Counted from the stretch's first letter, positions 35,437-46,555 are shown. The stretch: DNA of 64,000 nt from Isoetes taiwanensis (GCA_021234155.1 JAJEKV010000059.1:3718571-3782570), one strand, 5' to 3'. The notes: generated from the sequence alone by a model not told the origin. Numbers and translations are program-made.

Positions 35437-36942
35437 TTACCAATTATTATCACCATATTGCAGGCGAGCTTGTTTCAGCTCAGTGCCTCTAAGAAACCCA
35501 TCCGGACGTGCTCCTTTGTTAACTGATGCTTCACCAGGAGTACTAGAGACAATGGAATCTGATAGATCAACTATATTATTTTCAGTCCTGAAGCTAGCCT
35601 CATTACTATTTCTTGCTACCCTGGGTGGCAAGTAGGACAAGCAACCACCTTTTGAGCCATGAGTTGGAGCTGAAGGTGTGGCTTCAACTTTATTTTTCTG
35701 AAGCTTTTTATCCATAAAGGCCTTGTCCTTAATCATTAACTCACAGACCTCTACCAGTTTAGAGTTCCCAAAGATGCTTTGCAAGTCAACATCCGGGTAT
35801 GCAGCAAGCTTATTAGTGACTTTCACCATCATTTCCCTAACTTGCATATATGCCAGTTGCGCCATAATTGGTGTCTTCAGGTTTTGTTGTATGTAAAACA
35901 AGAAGGAGGCCATTCTTCCAGCTTGTGAATACCTTGGGTAAACTTCTTCCAAGTGATTGAACACATACCATAATGCTTGGTCAAACCACGTAATGGAATC
36001 ATTGCAGGCAGCTTTGCAATTGCATTTGAAATACGGACTAAAGCTCCTCCAAATTCTATGTAGATATGAATAATTTCTTTCCGTGTCCGGATAGCCCATG
36101 TGGGCTTTAACAAACATGGTAGTACCTGTATTATTCAAACATTTCTTGTCAAAAAGATTGGTGCTAAAAGGGAAGTGAAATTCCACTTTGTCAACCAGCT
36201 TAGTAAGGTTGTTGGCAGAATCTGTTATCATCATCATATCTTCAGCATTAATAGCCCCCATAATACACCAGGCCTTGACACTAATAGGGGCCAAAGTGCC
36301 GTAATTAAAGCTCCTCCAGAGCGCATGTTGGAATTCCTCGCCCAGCCATTCTATAGCCATCTCAGAGATTATCGGGAAACGAAGACAATTGTGTAAAGTA
36401 AGTCTTATCAGTCCTTCTGCAGTAGGTACTACCATAGTGGCTTCCTTCTCCTTTCTCATCACTTCCCGGTCTTCATTTGGTAGATATTTGGCAAAGCCCT
36501 GCGTAGGATTCAGCTCAATGATACTATTTTGTACATTTTGCACACAAGTTTCAGCTTCAAAGGTAACATCCTCATGCTTATGCACTTTCTCCAGGTATGT
36601 CACACCTAGCTTGAACTCCAGGGCTAGAACATCATCAATATCAGTCCTATCAGCCAGGATACCTTGGGTTTCCGCAAATACCTCCTCCATAATATTCATG
36701 CATTCAACGGGGTCCATGTTCTTCTGATCCATCTTATTGAAAATTTCAAACCAGGAGCTGAAGCCTAGATGGTTAATAGGTGAGAAATACCCTGCACTCA
36801 TGTTCCTATGCCTCCGAAGAATATCTTGGTGAATATCACTGTTGGAGATCATACACAAGACAGATTGTACAGCCATATTTGGAGCATCTCCTGCTTCTCC
36901 ATATCCCATATCCAGCAAATGTTTCAGCCAGACAGTTTTTTT
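35437..36942 (-). CDS. Companion ORF (ORF1) of the RT element, ~500 codons, function unknown
   Basis: A long uninterrupted minus-strand frame lies upstream of the RT in the same direction. The longest reading from 36918 begins at TTG. The first ATG is at 36909, and the frame stays open upstream to a possible acceptor (TTACAG, exon from 36942). At the 3' end the last codons contain a perfect GTAAGT donor (36 to 41 bases into 35437-35442, sequence TTG-GTAAGT), so the true exon may end at 35443. Visible features are many Met and aromatic residues, a C-N-C-K-A-A-C cluster in the middle (near 36010-36030), and a polar tail rich in Ser, Asn and Lys. No zinc knuckle, protease, endonuclease or transmembrane segment is evident. 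I do not recognise the family. Position suggests an ORF1-type accessory protein, or a host gene fragment carried along. Confidence 0.6.
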   Translation of the reverse strand, partial: KKTVWLKHLLDMGYGEAGDAPNMAVQSVLCMISNSDIHQDILRRHRNMSAGYFSPINHLGFSSWFEIFNKMDQKNMDPVECMNIMEEVFAETQGILADRTDIDDVLALEFKLGVTYLEKVHKHEDVTFEAETCVQNVQNSIIELNPTQGFAKYLPNEDREVMRKEKEATMVVPTAEGLIRLTLHNCLRFPIISEMAIEWLGEEFQHALWRSFNYGTLAPISVKAWCIMGAINAEDMMMITDSANNLTKLVDKVEFHFPFSTNLFDKKCLNNTGTTMFVKAHMGYPDTERNYSYLHRIWRSFSPYFKCNCKAACNDSITWFDQALWYVFNHLEEVYPRYSQAGRMASFLFYIQQNLKTPIMAQLAYMQVREMMVKVTNKLAAYPDVDLQSIFGNSKLVEVCELMIKDKAFMDKKLQKNKVEATPSAPTHGSKGGCLSYLPPRVARNSNEASFRTENNIVDLSDSIVSSTPGEASVNKGARPDGFLRGTELKQARLQYGDNNW

Positions 36943-37126
36943 CTGTAATTATACAAATCATTAGTGATAAATATCAATGCTATGAACATTGTACACCTCT
37001 TCAAAGCCTATATCCATAAGAGAATGAACTAGATCATATGCAGCATATAATATCCAAATCAAACCAAACCAACGGTAGATCAGATGATGTGTTTGCTAGA
37101 TATCTCTAGCAAGTGGAAGTCACAAT

Positions 37127-39945
37127 TTCTTCTTCGATACGTTTTTACCTAGACAATAATCTATACTACGTAACCCAGTTACAATAACAACTATTGTTCA
37201 AGGTAAAGACATTCCCCAAATATCCACCCTGGATTTTACCCCAGGCCACATAGGGACAAATCCGATCTACCTATGGATCCAAGATATACTAACCATTTTT
37301 TCAAATATAGCTTTGAGTTTGTTTTACAAGACAAAATCTACTCATGTATTTTAAGGCATAGACTTGTATTTCCATATCAAATTTTCATGTTACATATACC
37401 ATCAATATTCAGCATAAAAATCATTTTATTTTCCTTATTATGCATCGTATACATTACCTATTCTTGTAACTTTTTACCCATTTCACAATATCAGCCTGTA
37501 TATATAATCAGATTTTGCAAAATACTTGTCTTTTACAAACAATGCATCTTTTGAGCAGCAACCTTTAGTGTTTATACAAACCTACAAATCATATTATTTG
37601 ATATGCCATTTGCTAGGCAGAACCTATGGAAAGATCTCACCCCTGTTATCTTCCAGATAATATTGGGGCAAATCATGTTCATCTTCACAGCAACCAGCAA
37701 AAAGAACCAATACCAGAGGAGGAGTAGTCTTGGTTACCTGCACCCAAGCACTACCAATGTTAGCAAAAATCATGGTAACAAGGTAAGGGATGTCAGGTAA
37801 GCTGTAAGACTACACGGCTTATCGCCCTTCACCCATTGGTTACATTCTGCTACTTAATTTCAGATCAGAGCAGTTAAATCATAACCAATTTTGCAGGTCA
37901 AAAACCATGATATTATACCAACTCATATGCTGCTTACCACAGCAGCGATCTAGCCCAAATGGATTACAAAGTAATTCCACTAATATAGCTAAGCCATTAT
38001 GCTAAGTTATCCTGATGCACTGATCCTGAGCACATCTACACCATAGATAAGCATATACATTGCCTACAATACCGTTTTATCTGCATAAGTACTTCATATT
38101 TATTATGCCAACAACAACCACGTACCATAACCTATTTAAACTATTAGAACCCCTGCACCAGCTAAAAAACAGCCATCTATATTATGTGAGCTGCTATCAG
38201 GACCTATCCATTTTATGGACATTAAGACTATATCTAAGTCTGTCTATGAGCCACCTATATAGGCTCCACGTTTATGATATGCTAATGAAGTGCAAAAGCA
38301 TGAATCGTGTCCAGGCATAAAACCCATGTCAATCACATATCAATCTTAGCACAAAATGTCAGTAAACCCTGAATAGCAGGCTTAACTATGATCATCTACA
38401 CTAAGATCAAAGCATTTTAACCATAAAACCCTAAAATCATAAAATCCAGCACCATACACATAGGCTTATTGCATCTGTTACCAGAACAACCACATCGCCA
38501 CAAATGGTTACAAGCATAGAGAATCTGTTGTCATATATCAGATAGAGAAAATATTTACGGATAAAGTCCTAGTGTATTAACTTAAGCAAAGACTTGTGTC
38601 TACAAAGCATAGGCAACATCGTGTATCAGAAGTAATAAGACATACGAACTCTGTACCATCATGCCTGCATATCAGCTATCTTTAGAAGACCCATGTTAAA
38701 CAAAAGGCAACTATCTGTTAAGACCCTTTACTCACATCCAATCCCAACTTATACCTTTTCAGTTCCACAAATATAGCTTTTACGGTTTACCCATCTTATT
38801 ATAGTTTATCCATCTGTGAGCTCTCCATATTCAGCAGTATCTTTTCTTAATCTGTATGTCCTATAAGCGAACTATTCCTTCTTATTTTTAAATCGAAAAT
38901 AAGTTCTTAAAACATGATTTATACCTGAGTATTTGCGCTCCCAGACCCTGCAGGATTGCCGCTTGAATGGGTCGGAATTCTTGAGCCATAGTTGTTTTTA
39001 CCAAACTTTCTCGGTGGTAAATTGCCAGCATGAAAAGCTTTGCTCTTCTTTCCAGGCTTACGTTCGTAAACACCTTTAGGCATATCTTCAGAGCTCCTGC
39101 TCACCCTTGCACCAACGGACAGTAGCAGTATCAGAACAAGCCTTTCCGGACTGAAGCAGTGGTATTTTGTTTGCCGCTCATTCACCAGTATATCTGAAAT
39201 ATTACTAAGGCAAAGCCCATTCCCGCTCATGGAATCCATCATAATTAGCAAAATCCCAGTCTATTGAATACCTTCGGCTACCATTGGACTTCGTCCGCCC
39301 ACATCCATAACTCTTAGGGCTTAACTGAGCCTATTTGCTACACGAACCTCAAAATGCATGAAAATTAAATAATAATTTCAGAAAATAACCATTACGTACA
39401 AATAGCCATTATAGATTTCTGATACCATCAAAATGCTTCACGAACATCGAAATTCCGGAATATTTACTTTTATTTTTCTTGGAAAATTCAGCAAGTTATA
39501 ACCTTTAAGTATATGTTGATACTATAAGTATCAACTACCAAAACCATAAGAACAACCATTACATCTGTATATGCTCCCATTCTTTATAAGAAATAAAACC
39601 ATATAATCTCAAACTTAGGCCTAAGCCTTTCAGAATGTCCAAAACCCCAACATATTTTGGCCAGTAACTGCAAAAACCAGGTAGCATTGTACTCACCATG
39701 CAGCTCCATGAGCATAATTCCTACCAGCCTTCAATAGCCAGTTAACCTTCAATCTTCATGTGTAGTGGACGATAATTATAATATTATTCGGGGAGTGCAT
39801 CTAGAGCCATATATTTACCCCTCATATTTCCAATTCACTAGGATTTGCAGCACCATTCAGAGGGCATATATGTAGACCACTATATAATTGAATGAACCTT
39901 ATTTCAATCTTACCTATTAGCCAACCATATAAGCAAGAAGAAGCC
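37127..39945 (-). repeat. Long direct repeat unit f (candidate 5' pseudo-LTR of the RT element)
   Basis: The head TTCTTCTTCGATACG starts at 37127 and is preceded by the body end GATATCTCTAGCAAG-TGGAAGTCAC. It is collinear with unit a to about 39730. It then continues about 215 bases not present in a (TCTTCATGTGTAGTGGACG...) up to the TTC tract at 39946. Frames inside (37273-37554, 37603-37800, 38060-38320) duplicate those in unit a and are not considered genes. Confidence 0.87.
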
Positions 39946-40052
39946 TCTTCTTCTTCTTCTTCTTCTTCTTCTTCTTCTTCTTCTTCTTCTTCTTCTTCTT
40001 CTTCTTCTTCTTCTTCTTCTTCTTCTTCTTCTTCTTCTTCTTCTTCTTCTTC
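39946..40052. repeat. Pure (TTC)n tract, about 35 repeats
   Basis: An uninterrupted TTC run about 107 bases long sits between unit f and the head of unit g. The poly-Ser and poly-Arg frames across it are artefacts. Confidence 0.97.
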
Positions 40053-42684
40053 GGATTATCTTCACCAAGATTACTTTCCACAATATGAAAAACAAGTTTT
40101 ACATATATGGATTTGGTTCAAGGCGAAAATGACTGACACGACATATCCACCCTGGGTTTTACGCCAGGCCACAACCACACTGACTGTAGTATTCAAATAT
40201 TCAGCAATAACATATTCATAGCAAAGTATTCAAGAAAACATATACTATCACAATGAATAAAGAAGAGAATGCAAGAGTCAAATGTAATCAGATTTCAATT
40301 AAAATCAAATATTTTCTAATTCATAATGTAAAAATATAGAAGACATAGTGTACAAGTCAAATATAATATGATACTAGTGTTAAAATCAAATCTTCCTTCG
40401 GATCATCAGATAATTTCAGATTATTCTTAGTCAATCCACAAAACAAACACTATGCACATGATTTACAATCGAAAATTCAGAATTTCAGAATTTGTATTCC
40501 TTCATAACCACCAGAAAGGTCTCACCAGATAATCTTGTACCATAATTAGCAATCCTCGTAAGACTGCTATGTACATCCCAGCATATGACAAAACATCTAG
40601 GAGATGTAGTCTTGGTTACCTGCACCCAAACAGACCAACATTAGCATATTAATGGTAACGAGGAGAGGGGTGACAGGTAAGCTATAAAACTACATGGCTC
40701 ATCGCCCTTCACCTAAAGTTTAGTCATATTCAAAGTAGAATATCAAACTTTTCTTACTGAATTCTTATATTCTAATCAAGACAGAATATAAGCTAAAAGA
40801 ATGCTGCCTAAGTAAGCATCCTCACAAGTACTGCATTTCAGCAAATTATGATACAACATATAATATTCAAGTCACTAAATATGACTAAGTCCGGTTTAAA
40901 GCCAGAATATTTAACACATGAGGTGCTTTTTGCAGCTGCCTTGCCTGTGTCAATGCCTTAACCATCAATTCAATGCCAAGAACCAAATAATAGAACTACT
41001 ATAACTATTCCAAATGGATGGATGTTATATTTTCACATAAAATCAGCATTTGAATATGGGAATGGAAGCACCATTACACTATTAGCTCTATTTTGTATCT
41101 CATAAGCACATTCAAAGCGGTCAATCAATCAATCTGCACTATAAAAACCCTGTGCAAAGCCATCATATTATGCAGAGAAATGTGCAGCATTATTAAAACA
41201 AAAGCAAGGCGCAAGCACCTACAGCAACCTGAAACCTCATATTAGGAAAGCCTTATAAAAACTTGCAACATCTAAGAACATGAATAAGCACCTAGATCTA
41301 GCTGTTAACTTATAACCTGCCAAAGCAAATGCTAAGATAGAGCGCAACAATGCACTATATACCAAGGCCTAAGACCTAAATCTTCCCCCAAGTAATATTT
41401 TCAATATATAATCGTTCACGGTTCATAGGCATCTGCCCAGAATGTCAAATCATATGCATCTACATTCATCTGCTAAAATGACAAAATGAGCCATAAAAAC
41501 CTGAGTAAGTTGCTCCCGCAATAAAACTTGTTGCTTGTTGTACGCTCTATTGGCACTATTTGTTGTACGTTCCATTGGTACTTCACTGCTACAGTTTGTG
41601 TAGCTATTTAGGCATCACTATAATATATGATGATCGGAACACAGCCTAAAGCAAGAAACAAAATTTTCAAGTAAATATAAATATGCTTGCCTGACTCTGA
41701 ACCACAGTAGCTACCAGCAGATATTCGAAATGGATCATGACATCTACTTCTGGCTGCAGCATAGCATTCAGGCTTCTTAAAACAACAGCGACTTGCCTCT
41801 AAGCACAAGTCGGCTACCTCCAAATAAGATAGGAATGTCTTTTTTTTATGAAACAGATTCGAATCAAGCTTTGTGGCAACTATCATTGGCTCAATCCACT
41901 ATAAATGATCTGTGTACAGAGCAAAACGGCAAGAAATGGGCGCCTATATTGATATTCAGCTGAGAGCTCTCCAAATAAACCGGCTACAGGCTCTCTGTTT
42001 CGGCAAAGGGAGAATAACTCTCTGTTTCAGCAAAAGCCCTAAATGCAAAAACGAATTTAGGGTTTCAAACCACTATTCGAACCATAAAATCCATTTATGC
42101 AAAAATATCATAGTTCTCAAAAATGTAAAAATTTCCCCAAGTGTCTCAATGCAAAATTATTTTCAAAGTACCAATTTAAGTGTCGTAGCTCTTGAAGAGG
42201 AAAGAAGCCATATAGTCTACATGCTATATAAAGAACCAAGCTTTTTAAGAGCTCCATTAATTAAGCCATATGTGGTATTCTAGAGCATTCGTCCCATATT
42301 CTACTCACGATATAAAGTTTATAGAAAAGCATATTTGTTGCCCCAAAATAGTTTAGAAAAGGTACATGCAACCCATTTGTTTTGAAGGTTACAAGTGGCA
42401 CACATGCATGCCCCATGCAACCAAACAATTACTTTATGGAGAATATAATATATGCCCATTTTCTAACCATGTAAAACAAAAATTATATGGCCCACATTTG
42501 AACCAACTTGACCATGTTTCATGTTCATGCACTTATGTATGGTCCCAAGACATGTAACTAAAGTTGCTCACGAACCTTTATATATGCACTTAGAGCTAGA
42601 TGTTGCTTTAGACACTTAGAGCTCTATCAGGATCTAGATTTTATGAGCTCAAGCATTTTGCAATGCAGTTCCAAAAGTAATATT
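40053..42684 (-). repeat. Diverged long repeat unit g of the same family
   Basis: The head follows the TTC tract (GGATTATCTTCACCAAGATTACT...TTCAAGGCGAAAATGAC...ATATCCACCCTGGGTTTTACGCCAGGCCACA) and aligns with the heads of units a and f. A second conserved block, GTAGTCTTGGTTACCTGCACCCAA...GGTAACGAGG...GACAGGTAAGC...CATCGCCCTTCACC at 40596-40720, matches 37724-37840 in unit f. Other parts are diverged. It ends in the largest TTC tract of the window. No partner copy is visible, so it may be a solo repeat or one end of an element cut by the surrounding sequence. Confidence 0.7.
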
Positions 42685-42880
42685 TCCTTCTCCTTCTTCT
42701 TCTTCTTCTTCTTCTTCTTCTTCTTCTTCTTCTTCTTCTTCTTCTTCTTCTTCTTCTTCTTCTTCTTCTTCTTCTTCTTCTTCTTCTTCTTCTTCTTCTT
42801 CTTCTTCTTCTTCTTCTTTCTTCTTCTTCTTCTTCTTCTTCTTCTTCTTCTTCTTCTTCTTCTTCTTCTTCTTCTTCCTC
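42685..42880. repeat. (TTC)n tract, about 64 repeats with one interruption
   Basis: This is nearly pure TTC with one TTTC interruption near 42817, and it degrades to TCC/CTC at the right edge. Poly-Lys, poly-Glu and poly-Phe frames on both strands across it are artefacts of the triplet repeat. Confidence 0.97.
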
Positions 42881-42907
42881 CTCTCCTCTTCTTTTTTTCC
42901 ATGGAAG

Positions 42908-42992
42908 AAGAGGGGCGTCGTTTGAAAGGCGAGGCCCATTCTTCCTCTATTTTTATTACAAGAAGGGGCGTCGTTGAAAGGCGAGGCCCCTT
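42908..42992. repeat. Short direct repeat GGGGCGTCGTTTGAAAGG, two copies
   Basis: GGGGCGTCGTTTGAAAGGCGAGGCCC at about 42911 recurs at about 42965 with one base missing. The spacing is about 54 bases and a TCTTC-rich stretch lies between. It shares GCGTCGTT with the CACTA subterminal block at 47.8-48.3 kb, so it may be part of the left subterminal region of such an element. That is speculative. Confidence 0.6.
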
Positions 42993-43302
42993 CTTTTATA
43001 TTCTTCTTTTTTTTTTTTTTTTACATGTCAATATATAGTTCTTTTTAATTAACAATGTAAATAGTTTTAATGTCAATGATCTTTTCAACGTGAATGGTCT
43101 TTTTGTTTTTTTTTTTTTTAATTTCTTTATTTATGTAAGTTTTCTAATTATTGAATGCCTTTATTTTTTGCATGTACACTAATAACAAAATGCGTCGCTC
43201 TTGAAATCGATTTTTATGTTCGAACACTCGAAGACATTCTAGGTAAGAATTTGAGTTTGAGTAGGAGAATAAAATTTTAATGTTTTATTTAGGTTAAAAA
43301 AC

Positions 43303-43630
43303 TTGGGAGACTTGGACAAGGGCATGGTCGGCTCCGCCTTGAGTGGAAGACTAGGTGTTCGGGTCCAAGCTCACCGGTTTACTCTTGTAATTTTATTGAT
43401 TAATGTATTTAGTTTAGAAAAATTGGGGAGACTTGGACAGGGGCATGGTCGGCTCCGCCTTGAGTGGAGAAGACTAGGTGTTCGGGTCCAAGCTCACCGT
43501 TACTCTTGTAATTTTATTGATTAATGTATTTAGTTTAGAAAAAATTGGGGAGACTTGGACAAGGGCATGGTCGGCTCCGCCTTGAGTGGGAGAAGACTAG
43601 GTGTTCCGGTCCAAGCTCACCTCTCTCTTG
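43303..43630. repeat. Tandem repeat of ~120 bp, 2.7 copies
   Basis: The unit begins TTGGGGAGACTTGGACAAGG, continues CATGGTCGGCTCCGCCTTGA and ends GGTTTAGTTTAG-like AT-rich sequence. Copies start at about 43303, 43423 and 43544. The third stops after GTGTTCCGGTCCAAGCTCACC. A related fragment GGATTGGACAAGGGCGGGG lies at 43674 and TTCGGGTTTAGCTCACCG at 45813, so the family extends further in decayed form. Confidence 0.88.
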
Positions 43631-44152
43631 TTTATTTTTTATTAATATATCAATAAATAGAAATCTTTCTGAGGATTGGACAAGGGCGGGGTTTTGAAAA
43701 AAAAATTGCATTATTGATTTTAGGGTTTCTAGTTAAGAATGTTGTTTTTAAAGATGTTAGGCATGTCAAAGAAACAACGATGTGGAGTGGTTAAGAGCAA
43801 GAAAAAATTTAAGCAGTTGGTTTTAAAAAAAAATTAAAAAGGAAACTAACTCTTAAGAAAGTAGGTAAAGATTCATAATGAAGGTTTGAAAAAAGTCACA
43901 AAGCAAGATTAATGAATCTAAATTGGTTTGTAGGTATGGCCCCGATTTGTGAAGACACAAATGATTAGTGAGATTAGGACGCATGGTCATAAATGAGATA
44001 TGTGCTAACGAAAGTCCCGTAGGAGATGCAAACTGGTCAACGTGTCGACCATTTTGTCGGACATGTGAAAAGGAAGTGCCAATTTGAGTTAGCACAAAAT
44101 GGCCAGGTCAAGAAGAAATGTTGACTTCTCTCCTTGACACATGTAAATGTAA

Positions 44153-45247
44153 ATGATTGGAAACCCCATGGATGAACTGAAGACATGTTTGAAGCATTCA
44201 GGTCGCGGCTTAAAAGTCCCAATGCTTGGGGCTCGTGTCAAGGAATGGGTAGCTTCATGGAATTCATCAAAGAAGCGACGTTTGGATCACAAGAACATCA
44301 TTGCGGATCTCAATGCACGTCGGTTGGAGGTAATTAAAAATGCTTTGCATCAGGGGGAAGCTCTAGTGGAGGCGGGGCCTAGCAAGGCCCACTTTTCTTT
44401 GGAGAATCACATGAACACATCAATCTTTGTTGATCCCATGCGTAGAGGCCGTGGATGTGATCGCCTTATTGAGGAGAAACCAACACATCGCGACGTATCA
44501 AATCAAGATCAGCGGAACACAACACTTCCAAGATGATGAGCTATACGGTGGATGGGTTTTCAAGGGCAAAGATAAGGGGAGGAGCGTATGAGATGGCTCA
44601 AAGATACATACGCTTCAAGAGCCGCATCCTGCTTTGGCTACATCCATTGGACTTGCATATGAAGTTGCTAGCTCTAGTGGGGATACCATAGGGCCAATGG
44701 TGATTCTACCTTTCATGAATGGAGAGACACTTGCACACTTGTTTGACTATTTACCTAATAATAACTTGTCACGTTTTAGAAGATGGTCAAATGCAATTGC
44801 TAGGCCAAGAAGAACCAAGACAACACACATAAATTTGAACTTAGGAGCAAAATCACGAGTTGTATATCAAGTATGTTCGAGAGATAGCTCTTGCCCCCAG
44901 AAGGTGTCGTTGAGATCCACAAAGGCCACTTCACTCACACAAAGCTTAATTGCAAGAGAGTCAAATTACATTTTGATGATGAGTACAAAAATGTGTGGGT
45001 GGCCATTGGTGCTTGGGACAATGCAATTCATTTTTCGCCAAAGCGTCGTCCCTTGTTGAAGTGTCGGTACTTACTTTCGGATGGACAAGCAAAATATCCA
45101 TGGTTAGAGGAAACTGTGTTTGAGAAATCAAAGGATGATGATCGTGTATGGGGACACGAAATTCATGATGTCTATGCATTGGGATATATTTATGAGATGC
45201 TTACGGATTTCATGCAAGCTATCGAATTTAATGGAGTGGTTTAATAA
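44153..45247 (+). pseudogene. Broken coding segments, family not recognised
   Basis: Three overlapping plus-strand frames (44153-44536, 44634-45059, 44891-45244) read like parts of one protein with frame changes. The first has a basic K-K-R-R-L-D-H-K-N-I-I segment, the second G-L-A-Y-E-V-A-S-S-S-G-D. The third has W-V-A-I-G-A-W-D-N-A-I-H-F-S-P-K-R-R and G-H-E-I-H-D-V-Y-A-L-G-Y-I-Y-E-M-L. Composition and codon-like usage are more protein-like than in the AT-rich surroundings. The location inside a candidate CACTA element suggests transposon protein or a captured host fragment. No motif allows a name. Confidence 0.4.
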
Positions 45248-46555
45248 TAACAACAATGCCCAATGGATTAATCCAATCCATATGTACCAACAGCGTCTTG
45301 ACAAGTTGGAGGAGCAAAAACAAGAATGATGTGCCTCACGTGAAGGCGTATTCTCATCACGACCCAAAGCTTCTGAAGTTGTTGAAGCCTTACAAAGTGT
45401 TGGAATATCTTCTACCATGGTTGTGAGACAAAGACGACACATGAAGTGCATGGATGCCTTGGAGATGTCAAAATTGTTGTTGTCACAACTCAAAGAATGA
45501 ATACAATGATGTATATCTTGCCATGTTTAAGAGTATTAAATTTTTTTCATTGTCTAATAACCAAATATATAAAGACACTTTTAATTATTCAAATCCCAAT
45601 GTTTTTGTAATGAACTTCCCATGTTGCTAACATTTGTTGCTTTCCTACTATGTTATTCATCGCACTCCATATAAATAACTTGCAAGTTTTGCACATGTCC
45701 AAACAACCATGGGATGCGACACGATGGCATATCTATTGTTCACAACTTTACTTCTCGTGGCTTGGTAGCCTTATTGTGACCCTAAACACGCAAAGGCGGC
45801 GAGAAGTTGGTCGTTCGGGTTTAGCTCACCGCCACCACCACCATTGTGTGGATTTGGTATGGATTTTTTCAAGGATAAAATGTAAGTTAACCATTTATTT
45901 TAACGTTCTAATGTTTTTAAATGTAAGCGTGTAAATGCGGTTTCGTCCTTCTTTTCCTATGCATAATGTTCGGGCCGTCGTGGTTATGGGTAGGATCTTC
46001 TTCTCACCACCGAAGAAGAGGCGGAAAAAGGACCTCGCATCCGCCGGGAAGGCGCGAAGAGCATGGAACTCGAGAGATATCGAGGCGATAACCACGAAGA
46101 TAGGTGGAATGCCTTGCAATTTGGGATGTCGCCCTTGAGAAATGGACATTCTTGCATTTTGTTGAACAAAGTAGGCGGAGGTGCGCCCATGACCCTCCGT
46201 CATAGCTCATACACTCCTTGAGAATTCAATCTTGGGCCTTCAGAGCGAGGAGAATGAACCCCCCGAAGAAGCGGCGGCCAAATCGTTTCACGTCGGAGTG
46301 GACGCAATTCCTCTTCAAGCTCTGTTAAAGATCGTGCACCACCTGCACCACCTCCACGAAGGCATCTCTTTGAATATGAGTGAGTTCATCTTGAATTATG
46401 CCCTTTTTTGTTCACTAACACATATTCATATGTTAGTCGTATGTTGAGTGTAGTAGCAAAAGTTGCCGCGCCCACAAAGCTGCGGATGGCGACAATTTTT
46501 GGAAGATGGCTAATAAGTGTCACAAATAGCGTTTGCCATAACGTCCCAAGGGTGA
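45248..46555. other. Interval with only short, doubtful frames
   Basis: Several short frames occur (45935-46138 with a P-P-K-K-R-R-K-K basic run, and 46232-46447 with H-L-H-H-L-H-E). None is long enough or recognisable. The P-K-K-R-R-K-K run looks like a nuclear localisation signal but may be chance. The stretch 45490-45640 is AT-rich. Confidence 0.35.

Larger units (their letters stand above)
30811..37126 (-). mobile_element. Body of a Penelope-like retroelement: companion ORF, intron-split RT, 3' hairpin
   Basis: Read on the minus strand, the body runs from the end of repeat unit f at 37126 through a ~500-codon open frame (36942-35443), an RT N-terminal exon (34790-33933), a probable 1.79 kb intron, and an RT catalytic exon (32142-30919). 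A hairpin (30902-30830) and a (GAA)n tract follow. Related long repeats lie on both sides, and a and f are the best-matching pair. RTs of this type are known from Penelope-like and related elements, which often have long terminal direct repeats called pseudo-LTRs. I see no GIY-YIG endonuclease, integrase, tyrosine recombinase, protease or tRNA primer site. The reading frames are long and uninterrupted, so the element may be young. The name Penelope-like is an inference from motifs. Confidence 0.7.

Noticed and set aside
15436-39945. Reading units a and f as true LTRs of a classic LTR retrotransposon
   Set aside because: No TG...CA ends, no tRNA primer site after the repeat, no integrase or protease in the body, and the RT is not of LTR type.
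40378-40415. Hammerhead-ribozyme-like core (CTGATGA on the minus strand) in unit g, considered because Penelope-like elements carry such ribozymes
   Set aside because: The following GAAA core and supporting stems are not present, and other units lack the motif.
42627-43038. Poly-Lys, poly-Glu/Arg and poly-Phe frames
   Set aside because: Translations of a (TTC)n/(GAA)n microsatellite, not genes.
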